64,000 nucleotides of DNA from Prauserella isguenensis (GTDB taxonomy: Bacteria > Actinomycetota > Actinomycetes > Mycobacteriales > Pseudonocardiaceae), in the NCBI RefSeq assembly GCF_014191605.1, contig NZ_JACHWU010000001.1:372001-436000 (forward strand). The letters run 5' to 3'. Position 1 is the stretch's first letter. Each line of letters opens with the position of its first letter. Below are positions 1 through 8,525 of the stretch, piece by piece. Below the pieces are notes generated by a model. The model saw only the letters and a program-made list of their open reading frames with translations. It did no database searches and was not told the origin of the DNA. The position numbers and the translations under genes were made by a program.

Positions 1-190
1 GACGCAGTCACCTGATCAACGGCCGCCGTCCGGTACCCGCCCGCGGACCGGCAACCACACCGTGCCGTCCACATCGGACCTCAGTTGCCCACGGCACATT
101 TTCCGGCTGATCGGGAAACACAACGTGTGGGTCGTACGTTTAACGGGTAGCTGCAGCACGCAGCCGGCATACGACTTCGGGGAGTGAACC

Positions 191-400
191 GTGAACGCAC
201 ACAGCCCGACCGCTCCGACCCAGAACCCGCAGCCGTCGCTGCCTCGCGTCGACGAACCGAACGACGAGCAGCGCCGCCGGGCCGTGCGCGCGATCGCCTC
301 CGCGGCACGCGATGCCGAGGACTGCGCCATGCTCCTCGACGCTCTCGGCCTGGATCCCGAAGAGGGACGGACCAATCTGCCGTCGCAGCGCGATCAGTGA
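191..400 (+). CDS. small conserved actinobacterial protein (69 aa)
   Basis: A 69-residue soluble protein starting at GTG 191, 4 bases after a GGGAG-type ribosome site. The second half is rich in Arg, Ala and Asp/Glu (an RRRAVRAIASAARDAEDCA stretch, then LDALGLDPEEGR) and looks like a short helical hairpin. Similar short proteins are common in actinomycetes, but I know no function for them. It stands alone on this strand. No membrane segment or metal motif is visible. The pattern of conserved-looking residues, not homology to a known domain, is why it is called a gene. Confidence 0.6.
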   Translation: MNAHSPTAPTQNPQPSLPRVDEPNDEQRRRAVRAIASAARDAEDCAMLLDALGLDPEEGRTNLPSQRDQ

Positions 401-668
401 CACGCAGCCGGTGAGCACGAGGAGCTGATCCGCCCACGCCGCGGATCTCACCCCGGCGGGTCCTCTCGGACCTCGGCCGGGCCCATGTCGGTGGCCCAGC
501 GTGTCGGGGCAGCGCCGGGTCCGGCCGGCCCCCACTACCAGGTCGCCCCTCGAGCGGGGCCCGCTCGAGGGCAGCCCTCCGACCGAGCCGGCCCACGAAG
601 CCGGTGCGCATCGGCGGCCGTGCGCACGCGCGAGTACCGGGCAGGAGCCGCCGACCTCCCATGGTTGG
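401..668. other. gap with no recognised gene
   Basis: Between the small plus-strand gene and the minus-strand Cys/His protein I see only long GC-rich shadow frames, with no ribosome sites, hairpins or recognisable domains. Nothing functional is claimed. Confidence 0.5.
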
Positions 669-920
669 TTACGACGCGCGCAGCAGCTGTTCCTGCGGGA
701 CATCCGAGGCCATCGCCGACGAGTCGACGTGCGCGAGGGGCTGGAAGTGCTCCGTACAGCCACAACCGCCGTCGACCGTTCCACAGTCGATGACCAGCGA
801 ATGCCGCTCGACTCCGAAGCTGAGACAGGCCATGTCCGTGCACTCGACGAACCCGGACTCGTGTTCCACGAGCGTTCCGTGGCAATGATCGATGCCGGCC
901 GCACAGCTCGAACAGGTCAT
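669..920 (-). CDS. small Cys/His-rich protein, possible metal binder (83 aa)
   Basis: The protein begins MTCSSCAAGIDHCHGT and carries cysteines and histidines in pairs along its length (CSSC, HCH, an ECTD..C unit, DC, CGC). That spacing suggests a small zinc- or other metal-binding fold. The frame is open further upstream to 1478, but that extension is antisense to the Ku tail and is Arg-rich shadow sequence, so the ATG at 920 is preferred. The C-terminus (DVPQEQLLRAS) is hydrophilic. Small proteins of this type are widespread in actinomycetes without a known job. Function is unknown. Confidence 0.65.
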   Translation of the reverse strand: MTCSSCAAGIDHCHGTLVEHESGFVECTDMACLSFGVERHSLVIDCGTVDGGCGCTEHFQPLAHVDSSAMASDVPQEQLLRAS

Positions 921-1071
921 GGGTCTTTGGTACCACCACCCCTCCGCATCTCCGGACGGGACACGCCCTGATGTGATATCGGCTCTGACGTCGGCTTGGC
1001 AGAACCGTCCGCATCGCATCCCCGGGGTGCGGGACGGGCCGGCACGCTGGAGAATCGAGTACCGCCGAGCG

Positions 1072-2280
1072 TCAGGCGGATTTGCGGGTCGAGCGACCCG
1101 AACCACCGCTCCGAGTCTTTCGCTCCTCGGACTCCTCGCCTGCCGAGCCCGCGGATTTGCCTGCGGCCGAGCCGGCACTGTCCGATTCCTTCGTGCCCGA
1201 GCTCTTCCCACCCGAGCTCTTCCCACCCGAGCTCTTTCCTCCTGCGTTCTTTCCTCCTGAGCCCTTGCGTGCCGAAGCCTTGCCTGTCGAAGCCTTGCTG
1301 CTGGAGGACTTGCCGCCGGAAGACGTTGCCGTCGATTCCCTGCCGCCCGACGATGTGCCATCGCCCGACTTCGTACCTGTCGACCTGCGGCTCGCCGACT
1401 TCGTGCCCGTGGAACCGTTCGACGACGCCTTGGAGCCGGACGAGCGGGAACTGCGACTTCCGGCGCCGGACGTCCCACCGTCCTCGGCCGAGTCGGAGTC
1501 CCTCGCCTCTTTCGCCGCCGTCACACTGGCCTGGAGGGCGGACATCAGATCGGTGGCCTCGGGTTCCGCCTCCACCTCGGGTGGAGGCGCGGTTTCCTTG
1601 CCCTCGATCTTCGACTGAATCAGGTCCAGAAGCGCCTCGCGATAGCTGTCCCGATACTTGTCGGGCTCGAAGACGCTGTCCGAGAGCGAATCGATGAGCG
1701 AGCTCGCCATCGACATTTCCTGCGATCGAACCTCCGGCGGATCCTCCCGGAGGAATGGGAAATCGACCTCGCGCACCTCGTCGGGCCACAGCATCGTCGT
1801 CAACACCATGACGTCCGAGACCACCCGCAGCACGGCCAGCGATTCGCGTTGCCGAATGGCGACCTTCGTGATGGCGACCTGTCCGGACTTGTGCAGTGCG
1901 TCGCGCAGCAGCACGTACGGCTTGGTCGCGGCCTTCTGCGGTTCGAGGTAGTAGCTCTTGTCGAAATAGATCGGGTCGATCGCTTCGAGTGGGACGAACT
2001 CCTGGACGTCGATGGACCGAGAGGTGGAGATCGGCAACTCGGACAGTTCCTTGTCCGTCAGCACGACCATGCCACCGTCGGAGAGTTCGTAGCCCTTGGC
2101 GATGTCGGCGTACGGCACCTCCTCGCCGTCCACCGTGCACACACGTTTGTACTGAATGCGTCCGCCGTCGGCCTCGTGCACCTGTCGCAGCGACACGTTC
2201 TTGCTTTCCGTCGCTGCGTACAGATGGATCGGAATAGTCACGAGCCCGAAGGACACCGCACCTTTCCACATGACGCGCAT
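1072..2280 (-). CDS. ku: Ku, DNA end-binding protein of non-homologous end joining
   Basis: Bacterial Ku forms a homodimeric ring on double-strand break ends and recruits LigD. Residues 1 to about 255 match the Ku core (start MRVMWKGAVSFGLVTIPIHL, later EFVPLEAIDPIYFDKSYYLEP). From about residue 265 to 402 there is an unusually long Lys/Ser/Gly/Thr-rich tail with repeated GGKSSGGKSS units. Such basic tails bind DNA in other actinobacterial Ku proteins. The core alone is about the usual length, so the tail makes this protein long (402 aa). No LigD lies beside it in this window. The gene is monocistronic, with a divergent gap upstream to the HTH protein. Confidence 0.95.
   Translation of the reverse strand: MRVMWKGAVSFGLVTIPIHLYAATESKNVSLRQVHEADGGRIQYKRVCTVDGEEVPYADIAKGYELSDGGMVVLTDKELSELPISTSRSIDVQEFVPLEAIDPIYFDKSYYLEPQKAATKPYVLLRDALHKSGQVAITKVAIRQRESLAVLRVVSDVMVLTTMLWPDEVREVDFPFLREDPPEVRSQEMSMASSLIDSLSDSVFEPDKYRDSYREALLDLIQSKIEGKETAPPPEVEAEPEATDLMSALQASVTAAKEARDSDSAEDGGTSGAGSRSSRSSGSKASSNGSTGTKSASRRSTGTKSGDGTSSGGRESTATSSGGKSSSSKASTGKASARKGSGGKNAGGKSSGGKSSGGKSSGTKESDSAGSAAGKSAGSAGEESEERKTRSGGSGRSTRKSA
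1195..1260 (-). repeat. tandem repeats in the Ku C-terminal tail
   Basis: The DNA repeats the 15-base unit GAGCTCTTCCCACCC about three times and then continues as degenerate copies (tttcctcctg). On the coding strand this encodes GGKSS/GGKSA units. Such in-frame repeats expand and contract by slippage without breaking the frame. Confidence 0.7.
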
Positions 2281-2320
2281 ACCGGGAACGGTACGCGTTT
2301 TCGCAGTTCATCGACACCGT

Positions 2321-2914
2321 TCACCGCCCCACCCTGCGGTCGACGGCAGCACGCCGGGCCTCCTCGACCTCGGCGTTCACGCCGTCGACCTGGGCCGCCA
2401 GATCCGGATGACTGTCACGCAGATGGGCCACTGCCGACACCATCGGACCGATCAACAACACCGGGTCGTCGTTGCCGAGCGTGCGGGACACCACGTCGAC
2501 ATGAGGCCTCGCCTCGTCGTCCACGTCGTCCAGCGAGCCGACCAGCGCTGCCAGCTTGCGGACCACCTCGGAGTTGTCCTGTGCCCACGCTCGGACCGCC
2601 CGTTGCCCCGCACGGCGATCACGCTCCGCCTGTACTCGTGCGTCGGCCGTCAGGCCGGCTTCTTGTTCCGGCTTGCGCATCCGCAGATAGCGCCGTTCCG
2701 CCGCCTGTCTACTCGCAACACCGAGCACGGGGGCGAGATCCGCCCAGCTCACCCCCATCCGCCGTGCCGCCCCTATCAACCGGGGCTCCCAGTCGGCGAG
2801 CTCGTTGCGCAGCTCGCGCAACGTCGCCAGTGCGGACACCACATCGTCCGCGCCGACCACGTCATGATGCGCAGCCCGCTCGACCGTCTCGTGCAGCTCC
2901 TCGTACCGATCCAC
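2321..2914 (-). CDS. HTH protein, HSP18 transcriptional regulator-like
   Basis: A 197-residue, mostly helical protein. A central HTH-like segment (GVSWADLAPVLGVASRQAAERRYLRM) sits at about residues 55-80, followed by an acidic C-terminal half. Actinobacterial genomes annotate such proteins as HSP18 regulators or type III effector-like. I recognise the family by pattern only. The frame is open to 2986, but GTG 2914 is chosen because a good promoter lies 6 bases before it (-35 TTGACA 2950-2945, 18-base spacer, -10 TACGTT 2926-2921), which would give a leaderless mRNA. It stands alone upstream of ku. Confidence 0.7.
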   Translation of the reverse strand: MDRYEELHETVERAAHHDVVGADDVVSALATLRELRNELADWEPRLIGAARRMGVSWADLAPVLGVASRQAAERRYLRMRKPEQEAGLTADARVQAERDRRAGQRAVRAWAQDNSEVVRKLAALVGSLDDVDDEARPHVDVVSRTLGNDDPVLLIGPMVSAVAHLRDSHPDLAAQVDGVNAEVEEARRAAVDRRVGR

Positions 2915-2920
2915 GACGTC

Positions 2921-2950
2921 AACGTAACGACGACAATCGACACTTGTCAA
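2921..2950 (-). promoter_or_regulatory. sigma-A-type promoter for a leaderless transcript
   Basis: Reading the minus strand, TTGACA (2950-2945) and TACGTT (2926-2921) are separated by 18 bases, and GTG follows 6 bases later at 2914. That spacing fits transcription starting at or next to the start codon, which is common in actinomycetes. Confidence 0.5.
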
Positions 2951-3105
2951 CGGACTGACGACGGTGGTACGACTGAACGGAAGCAATCAGAAGGCCCACC
3001 GCAGTGCCGGGACATCGCCGACCGAGCACTCGACGGCCGGCACGTAGTGCGCGGTGATTACGCCCGTATCGGGGTTGACGGGCAGGGTCGCGCCGGCACT
3101 AAAGT

Positions 3106-3134
3106 TTCTTGTGACGATAAGAATGTTCCATAAT
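3106..3134 (+). promoter_or_regulatory. candidate promoter of the glcDEF operon
   Basis: An AT-rich island at 3099-3145 in otherwise GC-rich DNA contains TTCTTG (3106-3111), a 17-base spacer and CATAAT (3129-3134). It would give a leader of about 190 bases before glcD. The leader (3140-3331) has no recognisable gene. The AT island may also hold the operator of a glycolate-responsive regulator, but no such regulator gene is adjacent. Confidence 0.45.
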
Positions 3135-3331
3135 CCGAAATAGCCCGGGATAGCCGACGACGGATCGACGCTCGGGTGCCGAACCACCAGCGTGGTACCC
3201 GACCACCGAAGCCCGAGTACGTGAACGAGGACCGGGACGCCTCCGGCCCACCCAGACGAGCCGGACAGCAACGCCGACGTCCGAATCCGCACGGTTCGGG
3301 ACCGCCGCACGATCGCGGAAGGAGAGCAACG

Positions 3332-4783
3332 ATGCTCGACCGCGCAGCACACGACGCGCTGGTCGCGGCCGTCGGATCAGAGAACGTGATCTCCGATCCG
3401 GTACAGCTGCGCAGTTACGAATGCGACGGGCTGACCGGCTTTCGACAAACGCCGTCACTCGTCGTTCTGCCCCGCAGCACCGAGGACGTCGCACAGGCGG
3501 TGCGCGCCTGTCACCGGCACCGGCTCCCGTTCGTCGCTCGCGGCGCGGGCACCGGTCTGTCCGGGGGCGCGATGCCCGTGGCCGACGGTGTCGTGATCTC
3601 ACTGCAGCGCATGCGGGAGATCGTGGACATCGACCCGGTCGACCGGCGAGCCGTACTACAGCCGGGGGTCACCAACCTCGACATCACGAAAGCTGCGGCG
3701 GCGCACGGCCTGTACTACGCGCCGGATCCGTCGAGTCAACAGGTGTGCACGATCGGCGGCAACATCGCGGAGAACTCCGGCGGTGCTCATTGCCTGAAGT
3801 ACGGCTTCACCACGAACCACGTCCTCTCCATGACCGTCGTGCTGCCCGACGGCGAGGTCGTGACGCTCGGCGAAGACACCGACGAGCAGCTCGGCCCCGA
3901 CCTGCGCGGCGTGGTCATCGGCTCGGAAGGAACGCTCGGAATCGTCTGCGAGATCACGGTGCGGCTCCTCCGGGTGCCGGAAACCGTCCGCACGCTCCTC
4001 GCGGACTTCCCCTCCGTGACGGCTGCGGGTGAAGTGGTCAGCGACCTCGTCGCGGCGGGCATCATCCCGGCCGCTGTCGAAATGATGGACAACCTGGCGA
4101 TCCAGGCGGCCGAGAAAGCCGTCGGTGCCGGCTACACGCTGACGACTCCGGCCGCGCTGGTCGTGGAACTCGATGGGCCCGCATCCGAATGTGAGAGGCA
4201 GTTCGACCAGGTTCGCACGATCTGCGAGCGTCACGGGTGCACCCGGCTCCACATCGCGGAGACGGCGGCGGAACGAGCCAAGATCTGGAAGGGCAGGAAG
4301 GCGGCCTTCGCTGCGGTGGGGAGGATCAGCCCTGACTACATCGTGCAAGACGGGGTCGTCCCCCGGACACGGCTCGCCGAGGTCCTGAGCCGGATCGAAG
4401 AGATGGGCCGCGATGCGGGCCTCCGCGTGGCGAACGTCTTCCATGCGGGTGACGGCAACCTGCACCCGCTGGTGCTGTTCGACGAGGACGCGGGCGAGAT
4501 GGAGCGCGCCGAGCAACTGTCCACCGACATCGCCGAGCTGTGCGTGGAGCTCGGAGGATCACTGTCCGGCGAGCACGGCATCGGCACGGACAAGGCTTGT
4601 TCCATGCCGCGGATGTTCGGGGAGGCCGACCTTTCCACGATGGACAGCGTGCGGGCCGCATTCGACCCGCAACGCCTGTGCAACCCGGGCAAGCTCCTGC
4701 CCACACCGAGACTGTGCGGGGAAAAGCCGGGCCGGTACCGGCCGCACCCGCTGGAAGAGGCCGGGGTGATCGAGCGCCTATGA
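3332..4783 (+). CDS. glcD: glycolate oxidase subunit GlcD (FAD-linked)
   Basis: GlcD is the flavin subunit that oxidises glycolate (or D-lactate) to glyoxylate, passing electrons through GlcE and GlcF to the respiratory chain. The 483-residue protein has the PCMH-type FAD fold (GAGTGLSGGAMP at about 70, GGNIAENSGGAHCLKYG at about 140) and the C-terminal FAD-oxidase domain with HAGDGNLHP and SGEHGIG. ATG 3332 follows GGAGAG at good spacing. The stop overlaps the glcE start by 4 bases (ATGA), so the three genes are translationally coupled. D-lactate dehydrogenases share the fold. The glcDEF order favours glycolate oxidase. Confidence 0.93.
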   Translation: MLDRAAHDALVAAVGSENVISDPVQLRSYECDGLTGFRQTPSLVVLPRSTEDVAQAVRACHRHRLPFVARGAGTGLSGGAMPVADGVVISLQRMREIVDIDPVDRRAVLQPGVTNLDITKAAAAHGLYYAPDPSSQQVCTIGGNIAENSGGAHCLKYGFTTNHVLSMTVVLPDGEVVTLGEDTDEQLGPDLRGVVIGSEGTLGIVCEITVRLLRVPETVRTLLADFPSVTAAGEVVSDLVAAGIIPAAVEMMDNLAIQAAEKAVGAGYTLTTPAALVVELDGPASECERQFDQVRTICERHGCTRLHIAETAAERAKIWKGRKAAFAAVGRISPDYIVQDGVVPRTRLAEVLSRIEEMGRDAGLRVANVFHAGDGNLHPLVLFDEDAGEMERAEQLSTDIAELCVELGGSLSGEHGIGTDKACSMPRMFGEADLSTMDSVRAAFDPQRLCNPGKLLPTPRLCGEKPGRYRPHPLEEAGVIERL

Positions 4784-6105
4784 CCGCCACGATTGTGACG
4801 CCGACGGACCTCCGGTCGGCGTGCGAAGCCTTCACCGAGTCGCGGGGCAAGGTCCGGATCCAAGGGGCGGGCACGGCCTCCGCATGGGCGGGAGCCGCCG
4901 ACGCCGCCGACGTCGTCGTCGACGCGACGGCTCTCACCGGGATCCGCACGTACAACCCCGCCGACATGACGGTCTCCGTCGGGGCGGGCACCCCGCTCGC
5001 ACAACTGCACGATGAAGCCGCCCGGCACGGCCAGCGCATCGCGTTCGACGGTGCGCGGGTACGGCGCGGTGCCACGGTCGGCGGGCTGATCGCCACGGCC
5101 GATTCCGGCCCGCTGGCGCTCGGTTTCGGCTCCATGCGCGACCTGGTCATCGGAGCGACCGTGGTGCTGGCCGACGGCACCCCCGCCCGAACGGGCGGGC
5201 ACGTCATCAAGAACGTGGCGGGCTACGACCTGGCAAAACTGATGCACGGTTCGTACGGCACCTACGGACTGCTGACCGAGGTCGTGCTGCGGTTGCACCC
5301 CACTCCGGAGGCACAACGCACGGTGGCGTTGGACTGCACGCTGGCCGACGCGACCGGTCATACGCGGTCGCTGCTGGCCGCGGCGCAGGAGCCGGTGTCG
5401 CTCGAGTGGGCCGACGGCACACTACTCGTCCGCATCGAAGGCACGGCCGACGGCACAGAAACGCGCACCCGCTCGCTCGCCACGCTGACCGGTGGCCGGG
5501 TTCTGGCCGACGACGAGGCAGCGGACGCATGGGAGCGGCACGCGCGGCTGGTCGACGACGCGACGGTACGGATCGGCTGTCGGCCGAGTCGGCTTCCCGG
5601 AGTCCTCGACCGGTTCGGAGCCCCTGCCGCAGCGGGCCTGGCCACCGGGGTCGCGACACTCTCGCTACCGGCGGACCGCGTCGACCAGGTGCACGATGCC
5701 GTTACCGACGTGGGCGGCACCTCGGTGACTCGAGGTGCTGCGGGTTCGCAGGCACGGCCGTGGGGCCAGCAGCCGTCCGCGTTGCGTGTGTTGCAAGCGG
5801 TCAAGCGGGAACTCGACCCGGCCCGCCGACTGGATTCCGGGCGTTTCGGATCCTGGTTCGACTCGCCCGCCGCAACCTCGGAGGCAGACGTCGACGCGGT
5901 CCCGGAATCCTCTGCCACGACGCCGGCGACCGGACCGCTCGCGCACGAACGGGCGATGGGCCGGGGATCTGCCGACACCGCGCTCACGGACGGAGCGTCG
6001 GCGGCGTCACCGCCCGACCCGACGTTACGGACGACATCCCTGACGCGGACACCGACCGATTCCGGTGGGGAAGGGCCTACCGGCACGGAACAGGAGGACT
6101 CGTGA
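4780..6105 (+). CDS. glcE: glycolate oxidase subunit GlcE
   Basis: GlcE is the second FAD-binding subunit of the glycolate oxidase complex. The first 200 residues form a PCMH-type flavin fold (VRIQGAGTASAWAG; GATVGGLIATADSGPLALGFGS; HVIKNVAGYDLAKLMHGSYG). At 441 residues it is longer than the usual 350-400. The extra is a low-complexity tail rich in Ser, Thr, Ala and Pro from about residue 355, which looks disordered. The ATG lies in the glcD stop, and its own stop overlaps the GTG of glcF. Confidence 0.9.
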   Translation: MTATIVTPTDLRSACEAFTESRGKVRIQGAGTASAWAGAADAADVVVDATALTGIRTYNPADMTVSVGAGTPLAQLHDEAARHGQRIAFDGARVRRGATVGGLIATADSGPLALGFGSMRDLVIGATVVLADGTPARTGGHVIKNVAGYDLAKLMHGSYGTYGLLTEVVLRLHPTPEAQRTVALDCTLADATGHTRSLLAAAQEPVSLEWADGTLLVRIEGTADGTETRTRSLATLTGGRVLADDEAADAWERHARLVDDATVRIGCRPSRLPGVLDRFGAPAAAGLATGVATLSLPADRVDQVHDAVTDVGGTSVTRGAAGSQARPWGQQPSALRVLQAVKRELDPARRLDSGRFGSWFDSPAATSEADVDAVPESSATTPATGPLAHERAMGRGSADTALTDGASAASPPDPTLRTTSLTRTPTDSGGEGPTGTEQEDS

Positions 6106-7385
6106 CGGATTCGAGTTTCGACGCGACCAACCCGCCGTCGCGCGAACTGCTCAACGACTGCGTCCACTGCGGGTTCTGCCTGCCGACGTGCCCGACGTAT
6201 CAGTTGTGGGGCGAAGAGATGGACTCGCCGCGCGGCCGGATCTACCTGATGGATCTGGCGGAACGCGGCGAGATCGAACTCGAAGGCGCATTCACCGAAC
6301 ACATCGACGCCTGCCTCGGCTGCATGGCGTGCGTGACGTCGTGTCCCTCCGGCGTGCAGTACGACCGGCTGCTGGAAGCGACGCGGCCACAGGTCGAGCG
6401 GAACGTGCCGCGTGCCCGGTCGGACCGGTGGTTCCGCAACGGGATCTTCGCGCTGTTCCCCTACCGCAGGCGACTGCGTGCGGCGGCCGTCGGCGGCGCG
6501 CTCTACCAGAAGTCACGGTTGCCGGCACTCGCCGCACGCGTCCTGCCACCACGACTGCGGGCCGCGCAGGCGCTGATGCCGCAGGTCCGGCTGCGCTCCG
6601 CGTTCGCGAGCCTGCCACGCCGGGTACGGGCCGAAGGCGAACCACGCAGGCGCGTGGCGTTGCTCTCCGGGTGCGTGCAGGACGTGTTCTTCCACGAGGT
6701 GAACACCGCGACCCAGCGTGTGCTCGCCGCGGAGGGCTGCGAGGTGCTGACGCCACGCGACCAGGGGTGCTGCGGGGCCCTGGGGCTACACGCCGGACGG
6801 GAACCGCATGCCCGTGAGCGCGCGAAGCACACGATCGCGACGTTCGAGAAGCTGCCGGTGGACAACATCGTGGTGAACGTGGCGGGATGCGGGTCGTCCA
6901 TGAAGGAGTACGGCCACCTGCTTGCGGACGATCCGGAGTGGACGGACCGTGCCGAAGCGTTCAGTGCGAAGGTCCGTGACATCACCGAGTTGCTCGCCGA
7001 ACTGGAGCCACGCGCCGAGCGGCACCGGATCGACGCGAAGGTGGCTTACCACGACGCGTGCCATCTCGGCCATGCGCAAGGAATCCGGGAACAGCCCCGG
7101 TCGGTGCTGCGGACCATCCCGGGCGTCGACCTGGTCGACCTTCCGGACGCCGAGATCTGTTGCGGTTCCGCCGGGATCTACAACATGGTCAATCCCGAAC
7201 CGGCGGAGGAGCTCGGCGAACGGAAGGCACGCAACGTGCAGGCGGTCTCGCCCGAACTACTGGTCACCGCCAACCCAGGCTGCCTGCTCCAGCTGCGGCG
7301 GTACCTCGACGACGTTCCCATGCTGCATCCGGTGCAGTTACTCGACGCGTCCATCCGGGGCCGCCGACCGACGGAGGACCCATGA
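6102..7385 (+). CDS. glcF: glycolate oxidase iron-sulfur subunit GlcF
   Basis: GlcF carries electrons from the flavin subunits to the membrane. Two [4Fe-4S] ferredoxin motifs are complete: Cys20/23/26/30 (CVHCGFCLPTCP) and Cys71/74/77/81 (CLGCMACVTSCP). Two CCG heterodisulfide-reductase-type motifs follow (DQGCCGALG and EICCGSAG). The 427-residue length is normal. GTG 6102 overlaps the glcE stop (GTGA). It is the last gene of the operon and ends about 36 bases before the convergent conservon. Confidence 0.93.
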   Translation: MTDSSFDATNPPSRELLNDCVHCGFCLPTCPTYQLWGEEMDSPRGRIYLMDLAERGEIELEGAFTEHIDACLGCMACVTSCPSGVQYDRLLEATRPQVERNVPRARSDRWFRNGIFALFPYRRRLRAAAVGGALYQKSRLPALAARVLPPRLRAAQALMPQVRLRSAFASLPRRVRAEGEPRRRVALLSGCVQDVFFHEVNTATQRVLAAEGCEVLTPRDQGCCGALGLHAGREPHARERAKHTIATFEKLPVDNIVVNVAGCGSSMKEYGHLLADDPEWTDRAEAFSAKVRDITELLAELEPRAERHRIDAKVAYHDACHLGHAQGIREQPRSVLRTIPGVDLVDLPDAEICCGSAGIYNMVNPEPAEELGERKARNVQAVSPELLVTANPGCLLQLRRYLDDVPMLHPVQLLDASIRGRRPTEDP

Positions 7386-7421
7386 CCGAGTGAACGTTGC
7401 CCGGGTTCAGGGCGTCGAGAT

Positions 7422-8018
7422 TCAGGGCGTCGCGGAGTGGGCCAGGTCGTACTGGTGCATGACGTGCTCGACGAGCCTGATCAGCACGTCCCGTGCCGAC
7501 GCACGGTCACGGGCGTCGCACAGCATGAGCGGCACAGTGGGCGCGATGTCGAGGGCGTCCCGCACCTCTTCGGCCGTGTACCGGTGGGCCCCGTCGAAGC
7601 AGTTGACACCCACGATGAACGGCACGCTGCGCCGCTCGAAGAAGTCGACGGCCGGGAAACACGTCTCGAGACGGCGGGGATCGGCCAGTACGACCGCACC
7701 GATCGCACCCTCGGCGAGCTCGTTCCACATGAACCAGAACCGGTCCTGCCCCGGAGTGCCGAACAGGTACAGGATCAGCTCGGGGCTGATCGTGATCCGG
7801 CCGAAGTCCAGCGCCACGGTCGTGCTGACCTTCGACTCGACACCCGTCAGGTCGTCGATGCCCGCGGAAGCCTCGGTGATCGCCTCTTCGGTCCGCAGCG
7901 GCGGTACCTCGCTGACGGAACCCACCAAGGTCGTCTTACCGACGCCGAAACCACCGGCGATCAGCAGTTTCGCGGCCGTGGCCTCTCCACTGCCAGGTTC
8001 GGGATGTCCGGGTGTCAT
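7422..8018 (-). CDS. cvnD: conservon GTPase CvnD (MglA/Ras-like)
   Basis: A small GTPase of the conservon type, which works with the membrane kinase CvnA and the roadblock protein CvnB like a bacterial G-protein-coupled sensor. The 198-residue protein has the P-loop GGFGVGKTTLVGS (about residue 21), a G3-like LFGTPGQDRFW and a G4-like VNCFDGAH. ATG 8018 is used; the upstream frame to 8099 has no ribosome site. It lies 117 bases after cvnB. The usual CvnC gene (DUF742) is not between them. Confidence 0.9.
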   Translation of the reverse strand: MTPGHPEPGSGEATAAKLLIAGGFGVGKTTLVGSVSEVPPLRTEEAITEASAGIDDLTGVESKVSTTVALDFGRITISPELILYLFGTPGQDRFWFMWNELAEGAIGAVVLADPRRLETCFPAVDFFERRSVPFIVGVNCFDGAHRYTAEEVRDALDIAPTVPLMLCDARDRASARDVLIRLVEHVMHQYDLAHSATP

Positions 8019-8135
8019 GGAAAACCGCCTGCGTACGTTTCGTGTTCGGATCCGCTGGAGCGACCTCGCGGTGGTGACACATGTTCGCAGGCGATCCAAC
8101 CACGCGGACAGCGACGTGCCGATCGCGAGGGTCTG

Positions 8136-8525
8136 TCAGGCCCTCGGCGCCGCGCTGAGTACCGCCCCGACCCGCTTCACCATCATGTTCATGGAGTAGG
8201 CCACCATCCCCATGTCCGCATCGGCCGACGTCAACAGCGCGAGGCACGCCCCGCTGCCCGCCGCCGTGACGAACAGGAACGCGTGGTCCATCTCCACGAG
8301 CGTCTGGCGTACCCCTCCGCCACCGAACTGCCGGCCGGTCCCCTTCGCAAGGCTCTGGAACGCCGACGCGACAGCCGACAGGTGCTCGGCCTCCTCGGCG
8401 GCCATGTTGCTGGAGTTGCCCATCAACAGGCCGTCGGACGACAGCACCACGGCCCTGTCGGCGCCTGCGACCTGTTGCACCAGGTCGTCGAGGAGCCAGC
8501 CGAGTTCACTACCCCTACTTGTCAT
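8136..8525 (-). CDS. cvnB: conservon roadblock/LC7 protein CvnB
   Basis: A 129-residue roadblock/LC7-fold protein, the usual partner (GAP-like platform) of the CvnD GTPase. It matches the family from the first residues (LGWLLDDLVQQVAGADRAVVLSSDGLL) to the end. Its ATG overlaps the stop of cvnA by 4 bases, so the two are coupled. Confidence 0.92.
   Translation of the reverse strand: MTSRGSELGWLLDDLVQQVAGADRAVVLSSDGLLMGNSSNMAAEEAEHLSAVASAFQSLAKGTGRQFGGGGVRQTLVEMDHAFLFVTAAGSGACLALLTSADADMGMVAYSMNMMVKRVGAVLSAAPRA

Noticed and set aside
1849-2958. Plus-strand ORF of 369 aa antisense to ku and the HTH gene
   Set aside because: It is the GC shadow of the minus-strand coding frame with no ribosome site and no domain.
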